From NCBI GenBank assembly GCA_935421135.1, contig OW285190.1, forward strand, positions 4,216,001 to 4,280,000: a DNA stretch of 64,000 nt, written 5' to 3'. The DNA is from Bugulina stolonifera (Eukaryota; Bryozoa; Gymnolaemata; Cheilostomatida; Bugulidae). Position numbers and translations under genes: made by a program. Under the pieces are notes generated by a model. That model worked only from the letters and a program-made list of their open reading frames with translations, had not been told where the DNA came from and did not search any database. Of this stretch, positions 24,641-35,619 are shown piece by piece (position 1 is the first letter of the stretch; the number at the start of each line of letters is the position of its first letter).

Positions 24641-24940
24641 GTTGGAAGTATGTATAACTTACAACTCTTCATCCTTTCCATCTTGCTCCCAAAAGATAGA
24701 ACGAATTTCTTCTAGTAACTGTGTGCTAAGCTTATTACGAATATCGGTTAAAGGATCCCATTTCTGCCAATCTAGAGGTAAGCTTTTTTGGAGAAAGAGC
24801 TCAGACACCCCCTCAAATAAGTCTTTATTCTCATACTTGCTTTGTTCTGTACATCTTTCCACTGTTACCTTCATCAGCTCTTGGTTTATAGGAGTCATTA
24901 GCTTGTTGCTATACTCGCTTGATCCATATCCACTTTCCAT
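23481..24940 (-). CDS. Element-borne I-kappa-B-like ankyrin-repeat protein, 5 exons (copy 1)
   Basis: Exons 24940-24663, 24506-24304, 24192-23933, 23837-23679 and 23585-23481 join with GT/AG borders in phase to 334 codons plus TAA. Residues 1-93 are a helical, charged leader starting MESGYGSS; ESGYGS at 2-7 resembles the DSGxxS phosphodegron of I-kappa-B. Residues about 94-315 form roughly five ankyrin repeats, with RQTLLHLTVQ, GDTPLHIAARLG, a longer insert before NHDGRSVVHL, then GDGYAPSHIAIE and LRLGADSEVRN. The order, the enlarged third repeat and the acidic tail SDEDE follow I-kappa-B architecture. By family knowledge it would bind Rel/NF-kappa-B dimers in the cytoplasm; that role is inference. 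The stop lies 18 bp from the TIR. Promoter: CCAAT and TATA at 25026-25066. The translated exons equal those of copy 2. Confidence 0.85.
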
Positions 24941-25025
24941 GCTATTTGTGTGCTAACCTTCTTTAATTTCTATTAAGAACAGACTGGAGCTAGAAAGAGT
25001 TAACTAAACTACTGTTTCCACCTCT

Positions 25026-25066
25026 CTTTATATAGTGAATAAAAAGATACAAATAAAGCTGATTGG
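25026..25066 (-). promoter_or_regulatory. Core promoter of the I-kappa-B-like gene (copy 1)
   Basis: On the minus strand a CCAAT box (25066-25062) precedes TATATAAAG (25034-25026) by about 28 bp, and the ATG follows about 85 bp after the TATA box. Spacing is that of a conventional RNA polymerase II promoter. The identical arrangement is in copy 2 (45676-45716). Confidence 0.6.
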
Positions 25067-25082
25067 CTAACAGCATATACAT

Positions 25083-26096
25083 TGGAGTGCATTGGAAACA
25101 CATCAGAGTGCATCGAATCACATCGGGAAAGATCGAAAACACATAGGGAAACATCGAAACACATCGGGAAAGGTCGAAAACACATCGGGAGAGGTCGAAA
25201 ACACATCGGGACACATCGAATCACATCGGGGGAGGTCGAAAACACATCGGGACACATCGAATCACATCGGGGGAGGTCGAAAACACATCGGGACACATCG
25301 AATCACATCGGGGGAGGTCGAAAACACATCGAATCACATCGGGGGAGGTCGAAAACACATCGGAGGAGGTCGAAAACACATCGAATCACATCGGGGGAGG
25401 TCGAAAACACATCGAATCACATCGGGGGAGGTCGAAAACACATCGAATCACATCGGGGGAGGTCGAAAACACATCGAATCACATCGGGGGAGGTCGAAAA
25501 CACATCGAATCACATCGGGGGAGGTCGAAAACACATCGGGGGAGGTCGAAAACACATCGGGACACATCGAATCACATCGGGGGAGGTCGAAAACACATTG
25601 AATCACATCGGGGGAGGTCGAAAACACATCGAATCACATCGGGGGAGGTCGAAAACACATCGAATCACATCGGGGGAGGTCGAAAACACATCGGGACACA
25701 TCGAATCACATCGGGGGAGGTCAAAAACACATCGGGTTACATCGGGGAAGGTCAAAAACACATCGAGACACATCGAATCACATCGGGGGAGGTCGAAAAC
25801 ACATCGGGGGAGGTAAAAAACACATCGGGTTACATCGGGTTACATCGGGTTACATCGGGTCACATCGGGGAAGGTCGAAAACACATCGGGACACATCGAA
25901 TCACATCGGGGGAGGTCGAAAACACATCGAGACACATCGAATCACATCGGGGGAGGTCGAAAACACATCGGGGGAGGTCGAAAACACATCGGGTTACATC
26001 GGGTTACATCGGGTTACATCGGGTTACATCGGGTTACATCGGGTTACATCGGGTTACATCGGGTTACATCGGGTTACATCGAATCACATCGGGATG
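25083..26096. repeat. Internal minisatellite of the element, copy 1
   Basis: Head-to-tail units built from ACATCGGG-type modules: a 31-bp core (ACATCGGGGGAGGTCGAAAAC plus ACATCGAATC), 10-bp variants with GGGACACATC, and a terminal run of about ten 10-bp GGGTTACATC units (25983-26085). It fills the space between the divergent promoters of the two cargo genes. Copy 2 has the same structure but fewer units. The reading frames through it (HIGGGRKH, ESHRGRSKTHR) are repeat artefacts. There are no unique spacers, so it is not a CRISPR array. Confidence 0.93.
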
Positions 26097-26131
26097 CAAT
26101 AAATCAGACTAAAAAAAGGCAAATCACTTCT

Positions 26132-26156
26132 GATTGGACAGAGATTTCCATAAAAG
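26132..26156 (+). promoter_or_regulatory. Core promoter of the Ser/Thr-rich gene (copy 1)
   Basis: An inverted CCAAT box (GATTGGAC) is followed by a TATA-like CATAAAAG 12 bp on, about 110 bp before the first ATG. It mirrors the CCAAT-TATA pair of the divergent gene across the minisatellite. Weaker than that promoter by consensus. Confidence 0.45.
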
Positions 26157-26264
26157 CAAGCGTGAGAGAGGATTTTTATCATTACCACTCAACCACCTAG
26201 TAAAGACTTGCAACTCTGTGGATATTTACTAATTCCTCTGAATAAACATCACTCAACAATTAAT

Positions 26265-29200
26265 ATGGTGAGTAAACTTATTTTAATATGTATTTTAGTA
26301 TGAATTTACTCATTTGAGTTAACATTGGGACTAATTCTATTTTAGTAGTGATATAATACTCCCTTGGTATGACTAGAGCTTAGAAACTTTGTAAGCTTAT
26401 GTATTAAACTGTTTTGATTCTCAACATGAGAGCAAGTATGTAGAGATCTGATCTGTCTATACTACAATTTGTGTGACCGGAGCTTAGAAGCTTTATATGT
26501 GGTGAGATTTTTTTCAATATGAGTAGTTATACCACTAGTAGTGTAATAAGTATCAAAACAGTTTATTACCACTTGTACTGGCTATACTAGTACATCCTAG
26601 CTATTTTAATATGTATTTTAATATGAACTTACTCATTTGAGTTAACATTGGGGCTAATTATATTTTAGTAGTGGTATAATTCTCCTTTGGTATGTCCAGG
26701 GCTTAGAAACTTTGTAAGCTTATATATTAAACTGTTTTGATTCTCAACATGAAAGCATGTGTGTAGAGATCTGCTCTGTCTATACTACAATTAGTGTGAC
26801 CATAGCTTAGAAACTTTATAAGTGGTGAGATTTATTTTCAATATGAGTAGTTATACCACTAGTAGGGTAATAAGTATCAAAACAGTTTATTACCACTTGT
26901 ACTGACTATACTTGTACATCCTAGCAAAGAAGTATATTATCAAGTGTAGCCTATACTCTACATCCAAGACTATACTGTACTAAAGTGGCCTATCACAATA
27001 CTTGGGGTGGACTTGCTGCTAAAAAGATTAACTGGATAATTCTAATGAATAGGTCTGCACTAAAGTGATTTATTACACTACTTGGGATGAACTTGTTGCT
27101 AAAAAGATTAACTGAATAATTCTAATAAATAGGTCTACACCAAAGTGATTTATTACACTACTTAGGATGAACTTGAAGCTAAAAAGACTAACTGATTAAT
27201 TCTAATAAATAGATCTGCACTAACACAAGAGTAATTTATCTCTCTGTTTGGGAGGAGCTTACCATCAGAAAGACTCAATTGGTTGAAAAACACATAAAAA
27301 GTAAGGGGTGGTATTTTTGGTTTTTTTTCTGTCTTATACTGATTATTCACTTCAAAATTAATTCTTGCTAACACATGTTCTGTTTATCTGTTCTTGTTTC
27401 TATTCCCCAGTGACTATGGTGAGTTGGTGGTTTTATCCACACAGTTAAGGCTTTAGTATATATTATTACTTGTTATTTAACTTGCCTATGCTATTCATTC
27501 TAAAAGTAGTTGTTATCAGTATTCTTATTCTCTTGCTCAATAACTATAGGGATTAGTATTTTTGTATACTTGACTTGTACACTACCACTATGCTCATGTT
27601 TCCTATATATTTTTATTCATTCTTATTTTCTTTGTTTAGTAACTATGTTGCATTAGTAGTTCCGTTTACTTGACTTATGCTTTGGTATATGTTTATTACT
27701 CTACATATACTTACAGGCTTCTACATCTAAATATCAAAGAAAGAAATATATAAGAAAAATTAAAACATCAAAAAAAGGTACGAAGTATATGATTACGTAC
27801 GACTCGGAAGACAGAAGACGAATCTCGAGGAAAAGAATCCCATCTCCAGAAATGGTTAGTCTATTATCTTATTTGTTCACACATGCATTACACCTTCAAT
27901 CCACTATGGTGTTGGGTTTCTAAGATGTCAAAGGAGATTACTGACATTTCTGCAGAAGTACATGTTAGTTACACATAATGATGATGTACTTTTTTATACT
28001 ATAAGCCTCTTACCATGTCTAGAATGTCAAAAGAGACTACTTCCTTTTTAAAACCAGATGTTAATTAGTCATAGTATGATTTTCTCTAATTCTATAAGTC
28101 TCTTACCATGTCTAAGATGTTAAAGATTAGTGATATTTTTATTATAAGTATTGCACTTTCTTTCTTATGTATTATTTTTATCAATAAGACACTTTTTTTT
28201 TTTTTTCTTTTCTTATGTGAAAAAATATAACATAAATTACAACTGGTTTTCTTATGTTGATGATGTATTTCTCTTTATGTGAGTAAATAGACAGGCTTTA
28301 GTAGACTTGCTTAGTACTTAGAGTGCCAGTTTTTTCATCAAATTCTTCAAAAACCATATATTACAAATAGCTATGTTAATGTAGTTTGTTAATTAGTCAC
28401 TGCACATTTTATTTACATTATAGAATGAAAAAGAAACAGAACTAGGGGAAGAAGAGATTGCTTTATTTGAACAATGTGGGGGAGTAGATGGCTTCGAGAT
28501 AGGTAAGAATGATTTAGTATCTATTTGTAGATTTAGAATCTTTTTTTTTTTTCTGATTTACAAGTAAGTCATATGTTCTCTCTCACTTATTCTTGTTATT
28601 TTCTTTCTTTTTTAGGACTCAGAGCAAAGTCGATATGTAAGGGGGGTCTAAGATTCTATGTCTTTGTTAGTGATGAGACAAAAAGAAGACTGGAGATGTC
28701 ACTAACAAAGCCATTTGAATCGGATGACCCCTGTTTTTTATGCAATAAGAATGTTGGGCACCGACGAGGTGTCCACATTCAACAGCATTTTTTGCTCCGA
28801 ATCTGTTTTTGCTATCACATAACAGTAGATGATGAGGGGATGAATAGACACTACAACTTTCCATCTAATCATCATATTGATGGAAAGCCCTGTCACCGAC
28901 ACATCTCATTCAACACACGCTTTCTAACAGATATCTATTCACTAAAAAAGACCATATCCTTTTTGCAAAGGGTCACTGGTCACTCTCCACCTTCCAAAAT
29001 ACTCATCCCCGCATACACTCCAACAACTGTTGGTGGGGTAGTATACCCTCCCTTCTTTAAGGGGATGTCTACTACTCCATTCTCTTTAAAGTCTGGGGTG
29101 TGCTCTTCACAATTTCCTCTCCCTTCTCACCGTCATTTTGATTCAGATGCTTCTTCCATCAGTAACTCTCTTACTAATGGAGACATTTCCATCTCTACTT

Positions 29201-29976
29201 CTTCTCTTACAACTACTACTATTACTACTACTCCTTCTACTACTTCTTTTCCTCCACTCTTTTCTTCACATTCACCCTCTCATTCTCCTGAAAGATCTGT
29301 AAAGTCTGGGGTGTGCTCTTCACAATTTCCTCTCCCTTCTCACCATCATTTTGATTCAGATGCTTCTTCCATCAGTAACTCTCTTACTAATGGAGACATT
29401 ACCACCTCTACTTCTTCTCTTACAACTACTACTATTACTACTACCATTACTACCACTCCTTCTACTGCTTCTTTTCCCCCACTCTTTTCTTCACATTCAC
29501 CCTCTCATTCTCCTGAAAGATTTGATGATACAGTTACCACTGTTTCGATACCTACTTCTACTCCCACCTCTTCACCTGCTCCACTCTTTTTCTTAGATTC
29601 ACCCTCTTTTTCTCTTGGAAGGTCTAATAATACAATTACTAGTCTTTCAATACCTACTTTTATTACTACTTCTACTACTACCACTTCTTCCTTTTCTTTA
29701 GCTTCACCCTCTCTTTCTTTTGGAAGAGAGCTACTTAGCTCGCAATCTCCTTCTTGTTCGTCTGAACTCAATCTTAATACCCCCACCACTATTACCCCCA
29801 TAGAAGAGGAGACTGTCAGTGAACTAGTTGATCGAAGCAGACTCCCCCCATCTTTTTTCTCTGGAGCAGTTGAGTATTACCGCTCTGCCATTTTTCATCT
29901 CAAGAAGAATGGGTATCACAGAGAGGTAATAGCACAAGCTGAAGCTTACCTTCGAGTCAGTGAAGAAAAGCTCTAA
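26265..29976 (+). CDS. Element-borne Ser/Thr-rich protein with Cys/His cluster, 4 exons (copy 1)
   Basis: Exons 26265-26267 (ATG alone, then GTGAGT), 27717-27854, 28424-28502 and 28616-29976 join in phase to 526 codons plus TAA. A second ATG|GTGAGT at 27416-27418, after a strong pyrimidine tract, could serve as an alternative first exon with the same product. Residues 8-45 are strongly basic (RKKYIRKIKTSKK), a likely nuclear signal. Residues about 113-169 hold C113, C116, H122, H127, H131, C137, C139, H141 and C166-H167, a possible zinc-binding domain. Residues 233-302 and 303-376 are a tandem duplication starting KSGVCSSQFPLPSH, inside a long Ser/Thr/Pro tract. The last 55 residues look helical. 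The final exon is identical in translation to copy 2. I do not recognise the family; a DNA-binding or regulatory role is a guess. Confidence 0.8.
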
Positions 29977-30104
29977 TCATCTTTTCTTTTTTCTCCCACT
30001 CTCTTTCTCCCACTCTCTCTCTCTGTAGTGTCTCATTCCCTCTGCATTTACTTTTATGTGATATCAAATCAGTGAGGATTTTTTTAAATTATTTTTTAAA
30101 TTAT

Positions 30105-31814
30105 TATATAATGGTATTCTAACACTTATACACATCCTTTTATACATTCTATTGCTACTTTTGTAAAAAGTTTGTTTAATGTATTATATGTGCTGACTTA
30201 ACACATGCACACAGCTGTCTCTTGCTATAATAGCTATGACATACTCCTTTACATATGTGTCTTTTATTCTTTCAATTGTGTTTAAATCATATTATAATGA
30301 TATTTCAACATGTGTACACAATCTCTATTTATTCTATTGCTACTATTGTGAAAAGTATATTTAATGTATTATATATGCTGCCCTTAACACATGTACACAG
30401 ACTTTTCTTGCTAACAATAGCTATGACATACTCCTTTACATATGTAGCTTTTTTTATTCATTCTATTGCTAGTGTTGTAAAAAGTGTATTTAATGTATTA
30501 CATAATGCTGACTTAACACATACACTCAATCTTTTATTTATTCTATTGCTACTATTGTAAAAAGTTTATTTAATATATTACATAATGCTGACTTAACACA
30601 TGCACACAACCTTTTATTTATTCTATTGCTACTATTGTGAAAATTTTATCTAATGTATAATATACACTGTCTTAACACATGCACACAGACTTCCTTGCTA
30701 ATAACAGATATGACATACTCTTTTAAATATGTGTCTTTTATTCTTTCAATTGTGTTTTAACACGTGTACACAATCTTTTATTCATTCTATTGTCACCATT
30801 GTGAAAAGTTTATTTAATGCATTATATATATATATATGCTGACTTAACACATGCACACGGTTCTTTGTTGTCAATACAATGTATATTATAGAAACAACCC
30901 TTCTTCCCATCAGTATATTTATAGCCGAGACTTTACACATTTCTTTATTAACAATGCAATGCACATCATAAACCAAGCCTTCCGTAGTACTTCTTCTTAT
31001 CGCTGAAACCAAGCCTTCCGTAGTACTTCTTCTTATCGCTAATGAGAGTTATAGGCGAAGAAGCGCAGCCGAATTCGCTCGTTTAGATCACAAGCTTTTC
31101 GAGTGGAGGGCTCGGGAGAAGCGGCGGGCCGCTGCCTAGTCGCTTGGCCCGGTGGATACGGGGCACCGACGTCGCCTCCACGTGTACGGTCGGCGCCGCA
31201 CGCAACGTGGGCGGACGCGGCTTGACCGCCTCAAACGATTGGTCGTTCGGGTGAGTGGGGGTTGCGGGGTGGGGAGGGTGGGCGGCGGCGGAGGAGGGGT
31301 GGCGGTGATGACGGTGATGGCGGCGGCGGCGGCGGCGGCGGCGGTGGTGGTGGTGGTGGCGGCGGCGACGGCGGTGGCGGTGGTGGTGGTGGCGGCGGTG
31401 GTGGTGGTGGCGGTGGTGGCGGCGGCGGCGGTGGCGGCGACGGTGGTGAGGGCGGTGGTGGTGGCGGCGGCGGCGGTGGTGGTGAGGGTGGCGGTGGCGG
31501 CGGCGGCGACGGCGGTGGCGCGGACGGGACGAGGGCGGTGGCGGGGAGGAGGGAGGAGTGGGAGGTGGGGGAGGGGGAGGGGAGGAGGGTGGGAAGGAGG
31601 AAGGGAAGGGGTCGTGGCCGGGTTCGGGGTCAAGTGTGCAAATGTTTTTTCGACCAATCAGAAGGGGGGATTTTGGGGTGACCTTGGCAAGGTCGTGTGC
31701 AAAATTTTTGTGCTCTTCTGTGATTGGTTGAAATCGGAAATACCGGCTTGTGATTGGTTGAAAACAGGGGTCAATGAGTGCGTGTCTGTCTAGAAGTGCA
31801 CTGACTATACTACT
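30105..31814. repeat. Copy 1 right terminal inverted repeat
   Basis: The outer ~800 bp is the reverse complement of the left TIR, here G-rich on the plus strand. The inner part has about 80-bp units (TTAACACATG, TTTATTCATTCTATTGC, GTTTATTTAATGTATTA modules) and is longer than on the left by several units. A stretch ending in ACCAAGCCTTCCGTAG is duplicated in tandem near 31000-31035 on this side only. Confidence 0.9.
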
Positions 31815-32197
31815 AATAACCTTTAAATAGCACTTTCCTAGCCTCAAACTTTTTACATATCCCATGTATATGCATATGAATATGCATATTATTCAGTAAG
31901 TTGTATATCATGATAAGGACAAATATAACATTTTACTCAATTGATTTTCGTCGAATAATCGTGTAAGATGCTTCAAACTAACTACATGTTCTATGTCATG
32001 AAAAAATTTTCTCTGTCACCGAAAGCACATGTATTTTGTTATTCTGCATAATATATTCACTAAAGATTTATATTCAATGACGATTTTCGATCATTAGTGA
32101 GAAATTTTATTTTATTTTTAATTAATTTTCAGTGAAATAATGTTGTTATTCAAACTGTACAGAATGATGATTGGTACAGTCATGTGAAATCTGATAC

Positions 32198-33203
32198 TTG
32201 CCCATTTTCTTTACACCAACATCCATCTACTTTTGTCCCTGAGCCAACGGAAACATCTTTTACCACATGCTTCTCAGTACTTATTTCTACCGAGCGCATC
32301 TTTCTATAAACCAGAACAAAAACACCATAATTTTTAACAATGCAGAGTCGACGTTTAAAATAAAGTGGAAACTGGATAACACTATGATACACTAAAGAAA
32401 TGAATCTAGGAATTTACTACTAGACTGTAGTGGAACAGTTTAAAGTAGGACAGATAGAGGATGTCTTGTTTGATAAGGTGTAACACTGTGACCAGTGGTT
32501 GTCATTTTAAAGCTAAGCATGTGTACAACACATACATCCACAACGAGGCATCATGCTATGCAATGTTTGCCAGCACTAGGTTGCAATATTGTTTGAGTTG
32601 AAATTGAATTGAATAACTACAAGACTGTCTAAACATATACACTGTATATGGGTGCATAGTCTATGTGTGTAATACACAGAGGTAGTTAGTTCTTTATCTA
32701 GCATATGCCCTAATCTACCACCAGGGGTTATACACTTAAATCTACACGTATATATTAAACTTTAGCATCATTTATATTAGTTTATTCTCTATGAAAATAT
32801 TTTTCTCATCTAGCCTTGGTTCTAGTACGTAAGAGCTGATAGCCTGTGGCCATTGAATAATGTTCATTAACCCATGGTTGTGACTTCCCCAACTTACTTC
32901 TCTAAACCCTCCACAGTCTCCAAATGAATCTAGAATATAAAAAGTGGAATAAAGTAGAAGTATATTATGGAAATCAAGTAAACCATGAGTCATAGTTTAT
33001 ACTAGTGACTAGATCTTAGTCACAACGATATCAATGAGTCCATAATATCAACAGAGAATGTACAGATGAGCATGGTTGTAATAACAATATATATTGTTGT
33101 ACACTAATAAAAATGACACGGATATAAGTTATGTTTGTGAGCTAGAAAACTACACCTACCTTCCTCTCATTTTTCAGATCACTCCAAAGTTTTCCGACCG
33201 CAA
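32198..33203 (-). CDS. Unit X: upstream exons E, D and A of the coiled-coil gene family
   Basis: Exon E (33203-33160, 44 nt; AVGKLWSDLKNERK), exon D (32929-32898, 32 nt; IHLETVEGLE) and exon A (32303-32198, 106 nt; KKMRSVEISTEKHV to CKENGQ) have AG/GT borders and agree in phase. Residues of E and D are heptad-friendly. Exon A ends in phase 0, whereas exon C starts in phase 2, so A followed by C would stop at once; A may be a cassette that swaps the C-terminus. D to C is in frame. The partner 3' module is probably 18028-18413, which would put element copy 1 in an intron. Function unknown. Confidence 0.5.
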
Positions 33204-33663
33204 CTAAAGCATTAATAATTATTTTCTGTACCGATGATGTCTGTAGCTTAGTTACATTATTGTACATGAACCAATTACCTGCACTATTTATGAGCACAGA
33301 TTAAAATACAAAAGTGCATTGATAATATACACTACAAACTAGTAATAGCATTCTACTAGTAAATAATATAGTTTTATAACTGAAATTAAAGAAATCTGTG
33401 GTATAGCTCAGCAAATTATGCACCAATTATAATACTAACAAGGTATATTAATGGATATTCCGGCTATACCGTACTTTATTCTATATACATCTATCAAACT
33501 TTGTGTTATGCCCATCGCTAATTTCATATGATTGAGTCCTTACTGCATTCATTCTAGTTGTCTTCCCTTGTTTTGTCGCTGCTAATTACGTACATGTAGA
33601 TCTTAGGTCGACGTTAGGTTCATCCGTTTGAGCTAAACCAGCAAAAACAACCATCTCCTGTGG

Positions 33664-33841
33664 GTTCACAGGCTACATTAAGTACTTAGATTTATCTACT
33701 CTTACCCTTAGTTAATTTAATGAGTAGACAACTTCTTTGTTTACAATAGAAACGCACCCTCTGTATAGTACCTAGCAACGTTGTCTCTTGTTTTTAAAAC
33801 TGTGATATTCGTAGAGGTTGTGTGTACATGTAGCACACCCT
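33664..33841. repeat. Right-arm fragment of the foldback element
   Basis: Matches the right arm near 15877-15930 joined to 16195-16316, without SINE-2 between: TTCACAGGCTACATTAA, then GAGTAGACAACTTCTTTG, ending GTAGCACACCCT. It represents the arm before the SINE insertion. Duplicate copies are at 57968-58150 and 60623-60800. Confidence 0.7.
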
Positions 33842-34076
33842 TTATTCGAAGAGACAAAAATTTCTCACAACCGTTGAATTGTCAGGTTATAACATAGTAC
33901 ATGAAAAATTACTTCAATATGCAATTGCCACTTACAGTTGTAGGTCCAAATATATTATATGAGGACTTTCAAAGTTTTATATCAGTATCACGATACACTT
34001 CTACTGTAACACCAAGTTTAGAGTTGCTGTCTCACAAAATCATAGAAGACATCCCTCGAGAGGAAGTAATGAGGAG

Positions 34077-34200
34077 GAGTGGTCTAGCGCTGGTCAACGG
34101 TCATAGGGCAATGATGTAAGTTATCTACTAGAACGTGGGTTGGACCAATGACCAGGAGGCTTTTGTCCCGAAGGTTTGCCCTCACATCATATCGAACTGT
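34077..34200 (+). mobile_element. Degenerate SINE-1 copy
   Basis: Begins GGAGTGGTCTAGCGCTGGTC (A-box region) and keeps GGCTTTTGTCCCGAAGG from the SINE-1 body; the B box is decayed. Repeated at about 58395-58520 and 61036-61160 through segmental duplication. Confidence 0.5.
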
Positions 34201-34602
34201 GTCCACAATATCCAGTCTTACGAGCCATGGTGGTCTCTCGATTAGCTCTCCTAGTGTATTCATATGTTTTTGTTGAAACGTCAAATAATTATATAGCAAA
34301 CGTTAAATTCTACATTTCTTTTAGTACAAACAGTTATATAATTTATGTTGTGTTTATCCATAAGATAACTGATATAGAACTCCAACATACACTGTATGTG
34401 TCGCAATCATATTATGTTCATGATGCACATTCTGTACAGTATTTGTAGGATAAGAACTGAAGTAAAGCTATTCAATAATTTATTGTGTAATAATATTTAA
34501 TTCATTACCATTAATTAGCGTAATATTGAAGTAATATATTATAAGATAGAATGTATATCATAGACGACATCTCCGTGTTCATACAAGTCACCACCAGACC
34601 AC

Positions 34603-34987
34603 TTATTCATTTCTCCTAAAGCACATTAGCTTGTTCAACCTGTTTCTTCTCCTAAATAATTATTATAATATTTTAAATATACTGTATGTACTACACCGAA
34701 TACATAAAACAGGTTCTTTGGACATGAACATACAGTTTCAATGTATACTAAATTCTAAGAGAGAGAGAGAGAGGCACTCAGATACATGTTGGCAGTGAAA
34801 ATGTTAATAAAATCATTTCGCATTTGTAATACTTTGCACAGTATAACTGTTACTACAGTTGTAATGGCAACTATAAGCTGCACACATCATTTGTAACATT
34901 AATGGATATACTTACTTCTTGTTCTTTACCTTCTGTCCTCCCATAGCAGTTCCATCTCCTCCCTGTTTGTCATCTCCATCAGCTTCA
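34603..34987 (-). CDS. Unit Y: 3' module of the coiled-coil gene family
   Basis: Exon C (34987-34916, 72 nt) and last exon (34651-34603, 49 nt, TAA) have the same splice borders and reading frame as at 18028-18413, with an EADGDD variant start. The microsatellite-bearing intron between them is about 260 bp. It is likely the 3' end of the unit whose upstream exons lie at 38669-50324. Confidence 0.52.
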
Positions 34988-35525
34988 CTAAATACAAGAA
35001 TACAAGATGAATATCGTAATTTGTTCTCATTGCAGTTACAGTATATGTTATGGCAGGAAACAGTCTATGTACATGTTTAATTAAATAGTGCACAGTAGGA
35101 CCATCTTACTACATACTACACGTACGTATAATAATCAATAATGTAGCATATGCCAATTCTTCGTTGATTGGCAATCTAGAAGTACATCTCTTGATATAAT
35201 ATAGATGAAAAGTAAGTTGATGTGAAGGATTGATGAACAAATAATTCACACATAATAAAATGGGCAGACCTTTCATGTGACGATAAAATCAGAACACCAT
35301 AGCAGCCTCTGACATCAGCACAAGCGTGTCATGTGATCACAGTTGAACCACGCCATGTGACAGCATAAATATATTAGAAAGTTGCTACCCTCTCCGTCAC
35401 CAAAACCACACATTGCATTTAAATTTTTTGTATTATTAACAGCAGTATTACGTGAATGCAGATTCTCAGTCATTGGTAAGTTTAACATCACTTCAAACTG
35501 GACTCAAACCATTACAATATAATAC

Positions 35526-35619
35526 TTGCCCATTTCCCTTCAACAAGCGTCCATCTTCTCCAACTGAAACATCTCTGAGCTCTACCCTCCTCGCTTCAAC
35601 TCCTACTGAGCACATCTTC
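35526..35619 (-). CDS. Short cassette exon A of the coiled-coil family
   Basis: 94 nt, open, phase 2 to 0, encoding KMCSVGVEARRVELRD and GRLLKGNGQ; shorter than the 106-nt relatives by a 12-nt in-frame loss. Near-identical copy at 62485-62578. Confidence 0.42.

Larger units (their letters stand above)
22226..31814 (+). mobile_element. Cargo-carrying TIR mobile element, copy 1 (9589 bp)
   Basis: Termini are perfect inverted repeats beginning AGTAGTATAGTCAGTGCACT. AATAAC is duplicated at 22220-22225 and 31815-31820; the unoccupied site with a single AATAAC is at 56115-56120. From left to right: a GC-rich TIR, the I-kappa-B-like gene (minus), a minisatellite with divergent promoters, the Ser/Thr-rich gene (plus), and a second TIR extended by tandem repeats. 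No transposase, RVE integrase, ATPase, protease or polymerase is visible. A 6-bp duplication with AG...CT ends and long TIRs is known from Maverick/Polinton elements, which are usually 15-20 kb; IS3EU and Dada also make 6-7-bp duplications but have short TIRs. Class assignment is therefore inference. It lies between exons of the coiled-coil array. Confidence 0.95.

Noticed and set aside
25082..25816. Open frames of 95-244 codons through the ACATCGGG array
   Set aside because: Repeat artefacts; several frames on both strands are open at once and the unit number varies between copies.
25083..26096. Possible CRISPR array
   Set aside because: Eukaryotic context, head-to-tail units, and no unique spacers between repeats.
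28573..28615. N-terminal extension of the Ser/Thr-rich protein starting MFSLTYS
   Set aside because: This stretch is intron ending in a pyrimidine tract and TTTTTTAG; upstream exons splice in phase at 28616.
22226..31814. Complete Maverick/Polinton with polymerase, integrase, ATPase and capsid genes
   Set aside because: None of these proteins can be found in any frame; only the structural hallmarks match.
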